Shown: one piece after another, positions 1 through 8,212 of the stretch
Layout of the letters: each line of letters opens with the position of its first letter
Position numbering within the stretch: the first letter of the stretch is position 1
Assembly: GCA_031459655.1 (NCBI GenBank)
Contig: JAVKID010000014.1
Span: 1-35,338 of the forward strand
Origin: Fervidifonticultor_A octavus_A
GTDB taxonomy: Bacteria > Sysuimicrobiota > Sysuimicrobiia > Sysuimicrobiales > Humicultoraceae
Direction: 5' to 3'
Length of the DNA: 35,338 nt
The notes under the pieces: generated by a model
What the model saw: the letters and a program-made list of their open reading frames with translations, nothing else
The model's database searches: none
Told to the model about the DNA's origin: nothing
Program-made: the position numbers and the translations under genes

Positions 1-569
1 GCGGCCGCGAACGACCGGGTGTGCGGGCCCACCTCCCGCTGGTTGATGTTGCAGTGCTTCGGACGGTGGACGAACTCGATGGGATCCTCGATGGTGATAA
101 TGTGGTCGTGCCGCTGCTCGTTCATGTGGTCCACCATGGCGGCCAACGTCGTGGTCTTCCCCGAACCGGTCGGGCCGGTGACCAGGACGAGCCCCCGGTC
201 CTTCATCGCCAGGTCCTTGAGCACGGGCGGCATCCCCAGGTCGTCGAGGGTGCGGATCTGCTCGGGGATCAGCCGCAGCACCATCCCCTCGCCCAGACGC
301 TGGAGAAAGGCGTTGACCCGGAAGCGGCCGACCCCCGCCAGTTCCAGCGAGAAGTCGAGGTCGTGGGTGGCCTCGAACAGGGCCTTCTGCTCGTCGGTCA
401 GGATGTCGTAGAGGAGGCGGTGCATCTCCTCGCGGGTGAGCGCCTGGGCTCCGTCGAGGCGGACGAGCCGGCCGTTGGCGCGCAACGTCGGCGGGGCGCC
501 TGTGGCCAGGTGGAGGTCGGAGGCGCCGCGCTCCTTGGTTAGGACCAGCAGGTCGGTGATGTCCGTCAC
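1..569 (-). CDS. pilT: Twitching-motility retraction ATPase PilT (partial, C-terminus beyond window)
   Basis: PilT is the hexameric cytoplasmic ATPase that depolymerises type IV pili and drives twitching. The first 189 residues are present. They include the N-terminal PAS-like part, a perfect Walker A (GPTGSGKTTT, about residues 132-141) and the following ITIEDPIE segment with an acidic box. The family is about 350 residues, so nearly half lies outside the window. The GTG start at 569 overlaps the TGA of the upstream REC-MshEN gene (GTGA), which suggests translational coupling. It is the last visible gene of a minus-strand signalling operon. Its intact ATPase site contrasts with the degenerate one in the protein encoded just upstream. 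PilT identity rests on the start, the length of the N-terminal part and the motif order; a PilU paralogue cannot be excluded without the C-terminus. Confidence 0.92.
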   Translation of the reverse strand, partial: MTDITDLLVLTKERGASDLHLATGAPPTLRANGRLVRLDGAQALTREEMHRLLYDILTDEQKALFEATHDLDFSLELAGVGRFRVNAFLQRLGEGMVLRLIPEQIRTLDDLGMPPVLKDLAMKDRGLVLVTGPTGSGKTTTLAAMVDHMNEQRHDHIITIEDPIEFVHRPKHCNINQREVGPHTRSFAA

Positions 570-2566
570 GCGTCACCCGCCACGCGCAGGACGTCCTCGG
601 CCGAGACGAGGCCGTCGGCCATCAGGGACTCGGCCTGCCGGCGCATGTCGGACCCGGCCTCGTGCAGGCGGGCGAAGACCTCGCCCGCGCGGCCGGACCG
701 CAGCAGCAGCCGGGTCGGGGGATCGACCGTCCAGACGTCGGCCAGCACCCGGCGGCCTTTGTAGCCGGTGAACCCGCAGGCGTCGCACCCCAGCGGGGTG
801 AAGGGGCGTCGCCCGGGAGGGGGGCCCGATGCGACCGCAGACGGCTGCTTGCAGGCCGGGCAGAGCAGATGGATCTCACGGGCCGCCAGGACGCCGCGCA
901 GGGCAGCGGCCACCAGGCCCGCGCCACAGGCATCCAGGGCCTCTCCCAGCAGCCCGGCCACATCGGCATCGGGATGCCCGGCCAGCACCGGGCGGATGCG
1001 GCCGGCCTCGTGCGCGGCGGCGAGCGCCCGGCGGGAGGACGTGTCGTCGACCGCCACGAGGTCGGTGCCGGCATCAGTCGCCGCCACGAGGGAGGCGGCG
1101 GCTTCAGCCGTCGATGTGATGACCGTCTGGGTGATGGTGGGGCGCCGGTAGACCGGCAGGGTCTCCAGGGTCCAGACCTTGCCCCGGACGCCGGCAGGGA
1201 TCAATCCGTGGAGCAGCGTGGAGCGCAGCCAGCGGTCGGCGCAGCCGATCAGCACGACTCCCCACGCGGCCCGCAGCGCCTGGCGCAGGGGCCTCAGCAG
1301 TTCCTCGGACACTCCCAGCGCGGCCAGATCCGGCACATCGCTGCGGCTCGGGTACAGAAAGACCGCCGCAGCCTCCCCCGCCGCCGAGGGGAGGAAGGTC
1401 GCCGCGACGGTCAGGTCGCTCTCGCCGACTCTCAGCACCGCGGGGACGCCCGCGCGCCCGTCCTCCGCGCCGGTCAGGTCGCGCAGGTAGTGGAGGATCG
1501 CGGTGTGCAGGTCGGCCGGCTGCGCCGGCCTGTCCACGAGCACGCCCTGGAGCCGGTAGCGCACTCTGGCCTGGCCGCCGCCGGGCGGTTCAAAATGGAT
1601 CTCCGTCGCTCCCTGCTGGAGCGCCTGGACCAGGTGGAACTGGAGGTACTGGCGCTCGACCGACTCGGCCGGAGGACCCTTCGCGCGGCCGGTGCCGCGG
1701 CGGGATGCGGCGGCAGCGAAGTGCTGTTGCATCTCCTCGATGTTGGAGGCCAGCGCGAGCGCCCGCTTCACCTGCAGCCCGGTGCGCGCGGCGACCTCGT
1801 CCACCGTCTGCTGGTCGGTCGGATCGGCCATGGCCAGCGTCAGTTCCCCGCCGAAGGCCAGGATCGGGAGGATGCGGCGGTCTCGGAGGAATTCCTCGGG
1901 GAGACGGCGCACAGCTTCGGCATCCACGATCTCCGGGGTCAGAAAGATGTAAGGGTACCCGAGCTGGTGACTGAGCGCCCAGGCGATGTCGTCTTCGGTG
2001 AGCGCGCCCTGCTCGACCAGGATCTGGCCGAGCCGGCGGCCGTTCCCGCTCTGGGCCTCGAGCGCCCTCGCCAGTTGCTCCTCGGTAATGAGCCCGTGCA
2101 CCACGAGCACCTCGCCCAGCCTGGTGACCGTCCGGTCGGTGCGCGTCTGCCCCTGATCGCCCCCCGCCGCCCCCTTTCCCGCGCGCCCGGCGATCCCCGG
2201 GAGCCAGCCCGATATCTCTCGCACAAAGGTCCTGGGGTCGATGGGCTTCTCGATCACGCCCGCGCAGCCGGCCCCCAGCCAGACCTCCCGGTCCTCCGGG
2301 TCCGCCAGAGCGCTCATGGCCACGACCCGGATCCCGGCCCCCCATGGCGTGTCACGGAGGCGCCGGAGCACGTCCAGCCCGTGGAGGTCGGGGAGGTGCA
2401 TGTCGAGGAGGATGAGCGCCGGCGCCGCTTCCTGCGCCGCGGCGAGGGCTTCGGCCCCCGAGCGGGCCTCGCGCACGTCGAAGCCCGCCGGCGCCAGGAT
2501 CTTCCTGACCAGCGCCAGGTGGGCCGGCTGATCGTCCACAACGAGGATTCGGGAGGGTCGACTCAT
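566..2566 (-). CDS. Response regulator fused to MshEN c-di-GMP domain and degenerate PilB/GspE ATPase
   Basis: This 666-residue protein has three parts. Residues 1-120 are a receiver domain (DD at 11-12, phospho-acceptor D55, K107). Residues 145-285 are an MshEN-type domain with two 24-residue motifs, R149-Q172 and R178-Q201, each starting RLG and ending ALxxQ; such motifs bind c-di-GMP in MshE and related ATPases. Residues 300-666 resemble the PilB/GspE ATPase. In that part the P-loop is unrecognisable: the segment around 439-454 reads LIGCADRWLRSTLLHG instead of GPTGSGKTTT, and the Walker B region is VAVDDTS. The structural zinc site is kept (C569, C572, C594, C597). It therefore looks like a catalytically dead pilus-motor paralogue controlled by phosphorylation and c-di-GMP. 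It is coupled to pilT by a GTGA overlap. Domain calls are firm; loss of ATPase activity and a role in tuning PilT are inferred. Confidence 0.85.
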   Translation of the reverse strand: MSRPSRILVVDDQPAHLALVRKILAPAGFDVREARSGAEALAAAQEAAPALILLDMHLPDLHGLDVLRRLRDTPWGAGIRVVAMSALADPEDREVWLGAGCAGVIEKPIDPRTFVREISGWLPGIAGRAGKGAAGGDQGQTRTDRTVTRLGEVLVVHGLITEEQLARALEAQSGNGRRLGQILVEQGALTEDDIAWALSHQLGYPYIFLTPEIVDAEAVRRLPEEFLRDRRILPILAFGGELTLAMADPTDQQTVDEVAARTGLQVKRALALASNIEEMQQHFAAAASRRGTGRAKGPPAESVERQYLQFHLVQALQQGATEIHFEPPGGGQARVRYRLQGVLVDRPAQPADLHTAILHYLRDLTGAEDGRAGVPAVLRVGESDLTVAATFLPSAAGEAAAVFLYPSRSDVPDLAALGVSEELLRPLRQALRAAWGVVLIGCADRWLRSTLLHGLIPAGVRGKVWTLETLPVYRRPTITQTVITSTAEAAASLVAATDAGTDLVAVDDTSSRRALAAAHEAGRIRPVLAGHPDADVAGLLGEALDACGAGLVAAALRGVLAAREIHLLCPACKQPSAVASGPPPGRRPFTPLGCDACGFTGYKGRRVLADVWTVDPPTRLLLRSGRAGEVFARLHEAGSDMRRQAESLMADGLVSAEDVLRVAGDA

Positions 2567-2579
2567 GTCCGCACCCAGG

Positions 2580-3074
2580 TTACGGTTGGGGCGCCTGGTC
2601 CTTCGGCAGCCCGGCCGCCAGTTCGGCCTGCCGTGCCCGAAGCGCGTCCTCCGCGTATCGGTCCCGGAGCCGCGCGCCCAGGCGCGCCGCCAGTTCCGCG
2701 GCGACGAACGGCTTCGTAATGTAGTCGCGGGCGCCGATCTCGAATCCCATCTCCTTGGCCTCCCCGCCTGCCAGGGCCGACAGGAAGATCACCGGCGTGT
2801 GGCGCGTGGCGGGGTCGGCCTGCAGCGCCTTCGCCACGTCGAACCCCGACAGCCCGGGCATCAGGATGTCCAGCACGACGAGATCGGGGTCGAACGCCCG
2901 GGCTGCCTCCAGCGCGGCTTCCCCGTCGGCGGCCGTGGCGACCCGACACCCCCATCGGGTCAGGTGGGCGGCCAGCACCTTGAGGTTGACGGGTTCGTCG
3001 TCGACGATGAGCACCCGCGGCGTCCGATCACCGATGAAGGGAGCCAGCGGGCTCTTCGGCATGTCGGTGGTCAT
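2580..3074 (-). CDS. Single-domain (CheY-like) response regulator
   Basis: This 164-residue protein is a receiver domain with a short tail and no DNA-binding or enzymatic output. The acidic pair is D25-D26, the phospho-acceptor is D69 (VVLDILMPG) and the conserved lysine is K121 (YITKPF). The open frame extends upstream, but the ATG at 3074 is preferred because AGAAGGAG lies just before it and the upstream residues are an Arg-rich shadow of the HD-GYP gene. The gene still overlaps the 3' end of that gene by about 47 bases. The C-terminal 35 residues are charged and could be a helical partner-binding tail. It probably relays phosphate within the hybrid-kinase operon or acts through a protein partner. 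Confidence 0.88.
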   Translation of the reverse strand: MTTDMPKSPLAPFIGDRTPRVLIVDDEPVNLKVLAAHLTRWGCRVATAADGEAALEAARAFDPDLVVLDILMPGLSGFDVAKALQADPATRHTPVIFLSALAGGEAKEMGFEIGARDYITKPFVAAELAARLGARLRDRYAEDALRARQAELAAGLPKDQAPQP

Positions 3075-4116
3075 CGGTCTCCTTCTCTCGTGCGTCCCTG
3101 CCTGCGGCCAGCGCTTCGACAACCTCCACGTCCCACTGCGCGCCCGCCCCCTCCCACAGGACCTCCCAGGTCTCGTCCGGCGAGAGCGCCCTGCGGTAGG
3201 GGCGGTCGTTGCCCATGGCGTCGAAGGCATCGGCCACCGCGACGATGCGGGCCTCGATGGGGATCTCCTTGCCCGCCAACCCGCGCGGGTACCCGGTTCC
3301 GTCCCACCGCTCGTGGTGGTCGTGGGCGATCTCCTCAGCGAGCTGCAGGAGCGGGAACCGCCCGCCGGAGAGGATCCGCGCCCCGATGGTGGTGTGGGCC
3401 TTGACGACCTCGAACTCCTGAGGGGTCAGCCGGCCCGGCTTGAGGAGGATTGCGTCGGGAATGCCGATCTTCCCCACGTCGTGCAGAGGCGCGGCCCGGC
3501 GGAGGAACTCGATCAGGTCGTCCGGGAGGCCGAGGATTCGGGCGACCTCCGCGCATGTCGCGCCCACCCGCCGCGTGTGCTGGCCGGTGTCGTCGTCCCG
3601 GTACTCAGCGGCCAGCGCCAGGCGCTCCAGGACCTCGATGTGGGCCTCTTCGAGCTGACGGGTGCGCTCGGCCACCTTCCCCTCGAGCGTCCGGTTCTGG
3701 TCCTGGAGCTGGAGGTGCAGGGACCGCGTCTCCAGCAAGTTCTCGATGCGCAGCAGGACCTCCGTGGCGTCAGAGGGCTTGACGAGGAAGTCCTTGGCAC
3801 CGGCGGCCAGCGCCTTCTGCCGGGTCGGGAGCGTGACGTCCGCGGTGAGGACCAGGATGGGCAGGTACGTCGTGGGCGAAATCAGGCCCTGGAGGGCGTG
3901 CATGACCTGGAACCCGTCGCGGTGCGGCATCATCAGGTCCAGGAGGATGAGGTCGGGTCGGAACTCGGCGTAGACATCCTCGACCCGGCGCGGGTCGGTG
4001 AGACCCTCCAGATGCACGTAGCCCGCCTGCTTGAGGAGCGACTCCAGGAGCCGGACGTTCGCCTCCTGGTCGTCCACGATGAGGATGCGGGCCCTCCGGC
4101 GGATCTCCCCCTGCAT
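3028..4116 (-). CDS. Response regulator with HD-GYP domain (probable c-di-GMP phosphodiesterase)
   Basis: This 362-residue protein has an N-terminal receiver domain (D60 acceptor, K113), a coiled-coil linker of about residues 130-170, then an HD-GYP domain. The catalytic signatures are intact: HDVGK at 212-216, HH at 267-268 followed by the GTGYP stretch ending at 277, and a downstream VADAFDA acidic box near 296. HD-GYP enzymes hydrolyse c-di-GMP to pGpG or GMP, so phosphorylation here would be expected to lower or tune c-di-GMP. It sits 2 bases after the hybrid kinase gene and upstream of a protein with two c-di-GMP-binding MshEN motifs, which makes a local signalling loop plausible. Confidence 0.93.
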   Translation of the reverse strand: MQGEIRRRARILIVDDQEANVRLLESLLKQAGYVHLEGLTDPRRVEDVYAEFRPDLILLDLMMPHRDGFQVMHALQGLISPTTYLPILVLTADVTLPTRQKALAAGAKDFLVKPSDATEVLLRIENLLETRSLHLQLQDQNRTLEGKVAERTRQLEEAHIEVLERLALAAEYRDDDTGQHTRRVGATCAEVARILGLPDDLIEFLRRAAPLHDVGKIGIPDAILLKPGRLTPQEFEVVKAHTTIGARILSGGRFPLLQLAEEIAHDHHERWDGTGYPRGLAGKEIPIEARIVAVADAFDAMGNDRPYRRALSPDETWEVLWEGAGAQWDVEVVEALAAGRDAREKETDDHRHAEEPAGSLHR

Positions 4117-4118
4117 CG

Positions 4119-6959
4119 CTAGCCCACAGGCGCCTGCACCATCGCGTCCACGACCTCCAGGAGCTGTCTGATGTCGATGGGCTTGGCCAGGTAGGCCTGT
4201 GCCCCCGCGCTCAACAGACGCTCCCTCTGGCCTCTGGTGGCGTCGGCGCTGATGACGACGACCGGGATCTCGCGCGTCGCGGCGGCGCTCTGGAGCCGGC
4301 GCAGCACCTCGTCGCCAGGCAGGTCCGGCAGGTGGAGGTCGAGCAGGATCAGGTCCGGATGGTGCTCGCGCGCCAGGTCCAGGCCCAGCCCTCCCTGCAT
4401 GGCCGTCAGCAGCCGGACGCCGCGACGGCGCGCCAGGACCCGCTCGATCAGGTTGACGTTCGAGAGGTTGTCTTCGATATAGAGGATCGTCCGCACGACG
4501 GCGGGCGCGTCGGTCTCGGGCCCCGGGGGCTGGCCGTCGGCGATCGCCTTGGCCTCCGTCGGCGCGGCGGCTCCCTGCGCGAGCGGCAGTTCGATCCAGA
4601 ACGTGCTCCCCTCCCCCGGCGTGCTCTCGACGCCGATCGCGCCGCCCATCGCCTCGACCAGGCGCCTGGACAGCGCGAGGCCGAGACCGGTGCCCTCGAC
4701 GCCGGTCCCGTCGGCTTCCAGCCGGTTGAACGGCACGAAGAGGTGGGGTATCTGCTCAGGGGCGATGCCCGGGCCGGTGTCGACGACGCTGATGCGCAGC
4801 CGTTCTGGCACGACCTCGCAGGTCGCCGTCACCGAGCCGCCCTCGCGATTGTACTTGACAGCGTTGGCGAACAGGTTGAGGAGGACTTGCTTCAGCCGCT
4901 GCCGGTCGGCCAGGACGAACGGATCACCATCGCACCGGGGAGGGACGAGGGTGCACGAGCCGTTCCACTCGGCCGCCAGCGGCTGGACCAGGGCGAACGC
5001 TTCGGCGAGGACCTCCCTGACCCGAACCGGCTCGGGCGACAGGGCAATCCGCCCGGCCTCGATGCGGGCGATGTCGAGGACCTCGTTGATCAGGTCGAGG
5101 AGGTGCCGCCCCGCCTTGAGGATGTGCGCGACGCCCTCTCGCTGCTCGGGGGAGAGGCTGTCCATCTCGAGCAACTGCGCAAAGCCGAGGATGGCGTTGA
5201 GCGGCGTCCGCAGTTCGTGGCTCATGCGGGAGAGGAATTCGCTCTTAGCCTGGTTCGCGCGGTCGGCCTCGGCGCGGGCGAGTTCCAGCGCAGCGGTGCG
5301 CTCCGCCACGCGCTGCTCCAGGTCGGCCGCGTAGTGCCGCAGCGCCTCGCGCAGCCGGGCCTGCTCGATGGCGATCCCGACCTGGTCGGCCACCTCCCGG
5401 GCCATCTCCAGGCGGTCCGCCTGTAGCGCCCCCGGACGGTCCAGGCCCAGGTTGAGCGAGCCGATCAGCCTCCCCTCGGACACGATGGGCACCATGGTGT
5501 AGGACCGGACGCCCTCGGCCATGAGCGCCCGCATCGGGGCGGAAGGGTCCGGGAGGGCCTGGAGGTCCTCGATGACGGAGACCTCCCCCTGCTGGAGCCG
5601 GTCGAGGAGCCGAACCGTCCCCGGCGGCAGGCGCGTTCCCGGGCCGAGGTGGGCCGTCCCGTTGACGTCCGCGGCCAGCGATTCCGCCTCGCCCGAATCA
5701 ACGTCGAACACGACCACGCTGGCCCGCTGGCATTGAATGAGCGGCCGGAGGATTGCGAGGGCGGCGCGGGCGATGTCGGCCGGGGATTCCGCGATGAGGA
5801 TCGCCTGGTCGATCCGGCGCAGCAGGCTCAACCGCTCCGCGTACCGGCGCAGCGCGTCCGCTGTCTGCTCCGCCTGGGCCACATGGGCCTGGAGCGCGGC
5901 TGCGGTCTCGTCGAACGCGCGGGCCAGTTCGTTGAGTTCGCCGCCCCGGTGGGGCAGGCCGGACCGCGCGCCGAGGTCGCCGGCGCCCAGCCGCCGGGTG
6001 GCGGCGACCAGGGCGTTCACCTGGCGCAGGACGAAGACGTCGCCGCCCACCCAGGCGGCTCCCAGGGCCAGCAGAGCGATCAACGCCAGCGCGATCAGGT
6101 TCCGGGCCATCACCCGGTTCGCCGTCGCGAAGGCGACCTCCGTGGGAATGCCGACCGCGACGTACGCGGCGCCTTCGTGGCCGGGGTTGCCCACGGCGGT
6201 GAAGGCGTACAGCCGCCGCACGCCGTCCACGCCGGCCGCCTCGGTGGTCCCTTCTCGACGCTGAGCCAGCATCGCCTGGACGACAGGCGCATACGGCACG
6301 GATTGTCCGACCCACTTCGCTGCGTCGGGGTGGCGGGCCAGGACCGTGCCCGTGGAGTCCACGATCATCAGCGTCGTCCCTTCGGGCAGGCGCGCATCAG
6401 CGACCAGGGTGCCCAGCCACTCGAGATCCACCGCCACGAAGACGACCCCGTAGAGGCCGCGCGCTGATTCCAGGACCGGGTACCCGAAGTTGATGCTGGG
6501 CCTGCCCGTCAGGCGACCGACCTGGTACTCGCCCACCCCGAAGGAGCGCGTCTGGAGCGCCCGTCGAAAGTAGGCGCGGTCGGCGATGTTCACCGGCTCG
6601 ACCAGCGGGACGGCGCTGCAGACGACGTCGCCGTTCGGCAGGGCCACCCCGATGTTGGCGTACCGGGGGTACTGCAGCCGCAGGGCGGCGAGGAAGGCGC
6701 CGCATCCGGCGGCGTTGGGGAGGCGAACCTGCGGGAGGTGCGCCAGCGCGAGGAGCAGCTGCCGGGCGCCCTCCACGGCGCGATCCTGCTCCAGGGCGGC
6801 GATCCTCGCCAGCACGAGGGCATCCTTCAGGGCGAGGTCCCGCTCGTAGGCGCGGCGCTCCACACCCGCGTAGACCACCAGGGCCAACGCCGGGACCAAA
6901 GACAGGGCGACGAGCAGGAGGAGGCGGGACCGGAGATTCCAGACGGAGTGTCCCTTCAT
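4119..6959 (-). CDS. Membrane hybrid sensor histidine kinase (dCache-HAMP-GAF-HisKA-HATPase-REC)
   Basis: This 946-residue protein has TM1 at about 12-32, an extracytoplasmic dCache-like sensor at about 40-280 and TM2 at about 286-306. A HAMP follows at about 308-365, then a GAF-like domain at about 380-535 and a coiled coil at 535-575. HisKA carries the phospho-His at H581 (SHELRTPLN). HATPase_c spans about 680-795 (N699 box, DTGPG, GTGLGL). A C-terminal REC spans about 824-940 with acceptor D874 and a KPID lysine box. The ATG at 6959 has a GGAGG six bases upstream. It is the first gene of the minus-strand operon and the obvious phosphate donor to the three downstream receiver proteins. The ligand is unknown; dCache domains often bind amino acids or other small molecules. 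Confidence 0.95.
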   Translation of the reverse strand: MKGHSVWNLRSRLLLLVALSLVPALALVVYAGVERRAYERDLALKDALVLARIAALEQDRAVEGARQLLLALAHLPQVRLPNAAGCGAFLAALRLQYPRYANIGVALPNGDVVCSAVPLVEPVNIADRAYFRRALQTRSFGVGEYQVGRLTGRPSINFGYPVLESARGLYGVVFVAVDLEWLGTLVADARLPEGTTLMIVDSTGTVLARHPDAAKWVGQSVPYAPVVQAMLAQRREGTTEAAGVDGVRRLYAFTAVGNPGHEGAAYVAVGIPTEVAFATANRVMARNLIALALIALLALGAAWVGGDVFVLRQVNALVAATRRLGAGDLGARSGLPHRGGELNELARAFDETAAALQAHVAQAEQTADALRRYAERLSLLRRIDQAILIAESPADIARAALAILRPLIQCQRASVVVFDVDSGEAESLAADVNGTAHLGPGTRLPPGTVRLLDRLQQGEVSVIEDLQALPDPSAPMRALMAEGVRSYTMVPIVSEGRLIGSLNLGLDRPGALQADRLEMAREVADQVGIAIEQARLREALRHYAADLEQRVAERTAALELARAEADRANQAKSEFLSRMSHELRTPLNAILGFAQLLEMDSLSPEQREGVAHILKAGRHLLDLINEVLDIARIEAGRIALSPEPVRVREVLAEAFALVQPLAAEWNGSCTLVPPRCDGDPFVLADRQRLKQVLLNLFANAVKYNREGGSVTATCEVVPERLRISVVDTGPGIAPEQIPHLFVPFNRLEADGTGVEGTGLGLALSRRLVEAMGGAIGVESTPGEGSTFWIELPLAQGAAAPTEAKAIADGQPPGPETDAPAVVRTILYIEDNLSNVNLIERVLARRRGVRLLTAMQGGLGLDLAREHHPDLILLDLHLPDLPGDEVLRRLQSAAATREIPVVVISADATRGQRERLLSAGAQAYLAKPIDIRQLLEVVDAMVQAPVG

Positions 6960-7093
6960 GCACTGCCTCCAAGTGATCGGCGAAGCCGCAGGGAACTTGC
7001 CGCAGTCTTGTTATGCCCGGCAGGAGAATCCGCTAGACGGACGGAGGCGCAGGCCGTGGCGGCCGGCACGCGGCGGAGGCCTCCTGCGCCGTC

Positions 7094-8020
7094 CTAGGAG
7101 CGCAGGAGGTTGCGCAGGACGAACAGGACGTTCGCCGGCCGCTCGGCGAGGCGGCGCATGAAGTACGGGTACCAGTCCCGGCCGAACGGGGTGGCGACGA
7201 GCACGGTGTACCCGCGCCGGACCAGCTCGATCTGCAACTGCGGCCGCACGCCGTAGAGCATCTGGAACTCGAACCGGTCGCGGCCGATTCCCTCTCTGGC
7301 CGCGAACTCGATGACGTGTTCGATGAGGCGCTCGTCGTGGGTGGCGACCGCCGTGTAGCCCGCCTCCCGGAGCGCCCGCTCGGCCAGACGCAGGTAGTTG
7401 CGGTCCACATCGGCCTTCCGCGGGTAGGCCACCGTCGGCGGTTCCAGATAGGCGCCTTTGACGATCCGGAGGTTGGGCCGCAGCGGCAGCAGGCCGGTCA
7501 GGTCGGCCTCGCTGCGGTACAGGTACGACTGGAGCACGACCCCGACGTTGTCGTACCCTGCGGCCCGCAGGCGGCGGTAGATCGCCAGCGTGGCGTCCAC
7601 CCGGCTCGACTCTTCCATGTCCATCCGGATGAAGTTGGAAAGTCCGGCGGCATGCTCCACCAGGCGGCGGACGTGGCGGTAGGCGACCTCCATGCCCGCG
7701 TCCAGGCCGAGGTGGGTGAGTTTCAGCGCCACGTTGCAGTGCAGGCGCTCGGCGGCGAGCCGGTTGAGGATCTCCACGTACTGCTCGACGACCGCACGGG
7801 CCACCGTCTCGTCCCCCACGGCTTCACCGAGCAGGGTCGTGTTGGCCTTCAATCCTCTGGCGTTGAGCCTGCGCAGGACCGGGACGCACGCGTCCAGGTT
7901 CTCGCCGGCCACGAAGCGGGCGGCGCCCAGCCGCATGCCGTGCCGGCGCACCCAGGCGTTGATGCGGGGGCTGTGCGCGGCGGCCAGGATCGTCCGGCGG
8001 AACACCGGGGCAAGCGCCAT
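7094..8020 (-). CDS. Proline dehydrogenase (monofunctional)
   Basis: FAD-dependent oxidation of L-proline to 1-pyrroline-5-carboxylate, with electrons passed to the quinone pool. The 308-residue size matches the small Thermus-type monofunctional enzymes. Visible family motifs are the flavin and substrate barrel segments IVKGAYLEPP, THDERLIEHV and FQMLYGVRPQ, and the C-terminal WYPYFMRRLAERPANV helix that carries the arginines binding the proline carboxylate. I chose the ATG at 8020; another in-frame ATG lies 9 bases upstream at 8029, and longer extensions look non-coding. No P5C dehydrogenase gene is in the window. The gene runs divergently from the amino-acid importer at 8213, which suggests, without proving, that the two share amino-acid substrates. 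Confidence 0.92.
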   Translation of the reverse strand: MALAPVFRRTILAAAHSPRINAWVRRHGMRLGAARFVAGENLDACVPVLRRLNARGLKANTTLLGEAVGDETVARAVVEQYVEILNRLAAERLHCNVALKLTHLGLDAGMEVAYRHVRRLVEHAAGLSNFIRMDMEESSRVDATLAIYRRLRAAGYDNVGVVLQSYLYRSEADLTGLLPLRPNLRIVKGAYLEPPTVAYPRKADVDRNYLRLAERALREAGYTAVATHDERLIEHVIEFAAREGIGRDRFEFQMLYGVRPQLQIELVRRGYTVLVATPFGRDWYPYFMRRLAERPANVLFVLRNLLRS

Positions 8021-8212
8021 CAGCCCCATCCTACCATCGCCGGCGGCCCGGGACCCCAAGGCCGCGGGGCCAGGGTGCCCGCGGTCTTCCAGCCGCTGGA
8101 CCGGTGGGGGTGCGCCGGAAGGAAGCGCCTCCGGGCCGTGCAATAGTTGTTGTTACCCTGGCGAGGATCCCAGCGACGGCGGCATCGCCGATCCCATTGG
8201 GAGGTGGGGGTC
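8021..8212. other. Intergenic region between divergent proline dehydrogenase and amino-acid importer
   Basis: 192 bases between two divergent starts, so it should hold promoters for both directions. There is an A/T-richer patch near 8144-8156 (CAATAGTTGTTGTTACC), the only such stretch in the region. No convincing -35/-10 pair was found on either strand. A strong ribosome-binding site (GGGAGGTGGGGG) lies just before the ATG at 8213. Confidence 0.4.

Noticed and set aside
662..2719. Very long open frame on the plus strand, antisense to the REC-MshEN gene
   Set aside because: It is an artefact of high GC: it is Arg/Gly/Pro-rich, has no domain and mirrors a clearly real gene with recognisable domains on the other strand.
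7046..7090. Terminator for proline dehydrogenase (GGCGCAGG ... CCTGCGCC inverted repeat)
   Set aside because: The 8-bp arms are separated by about 29 bases with no T-tract, so the support is too weak to list it.
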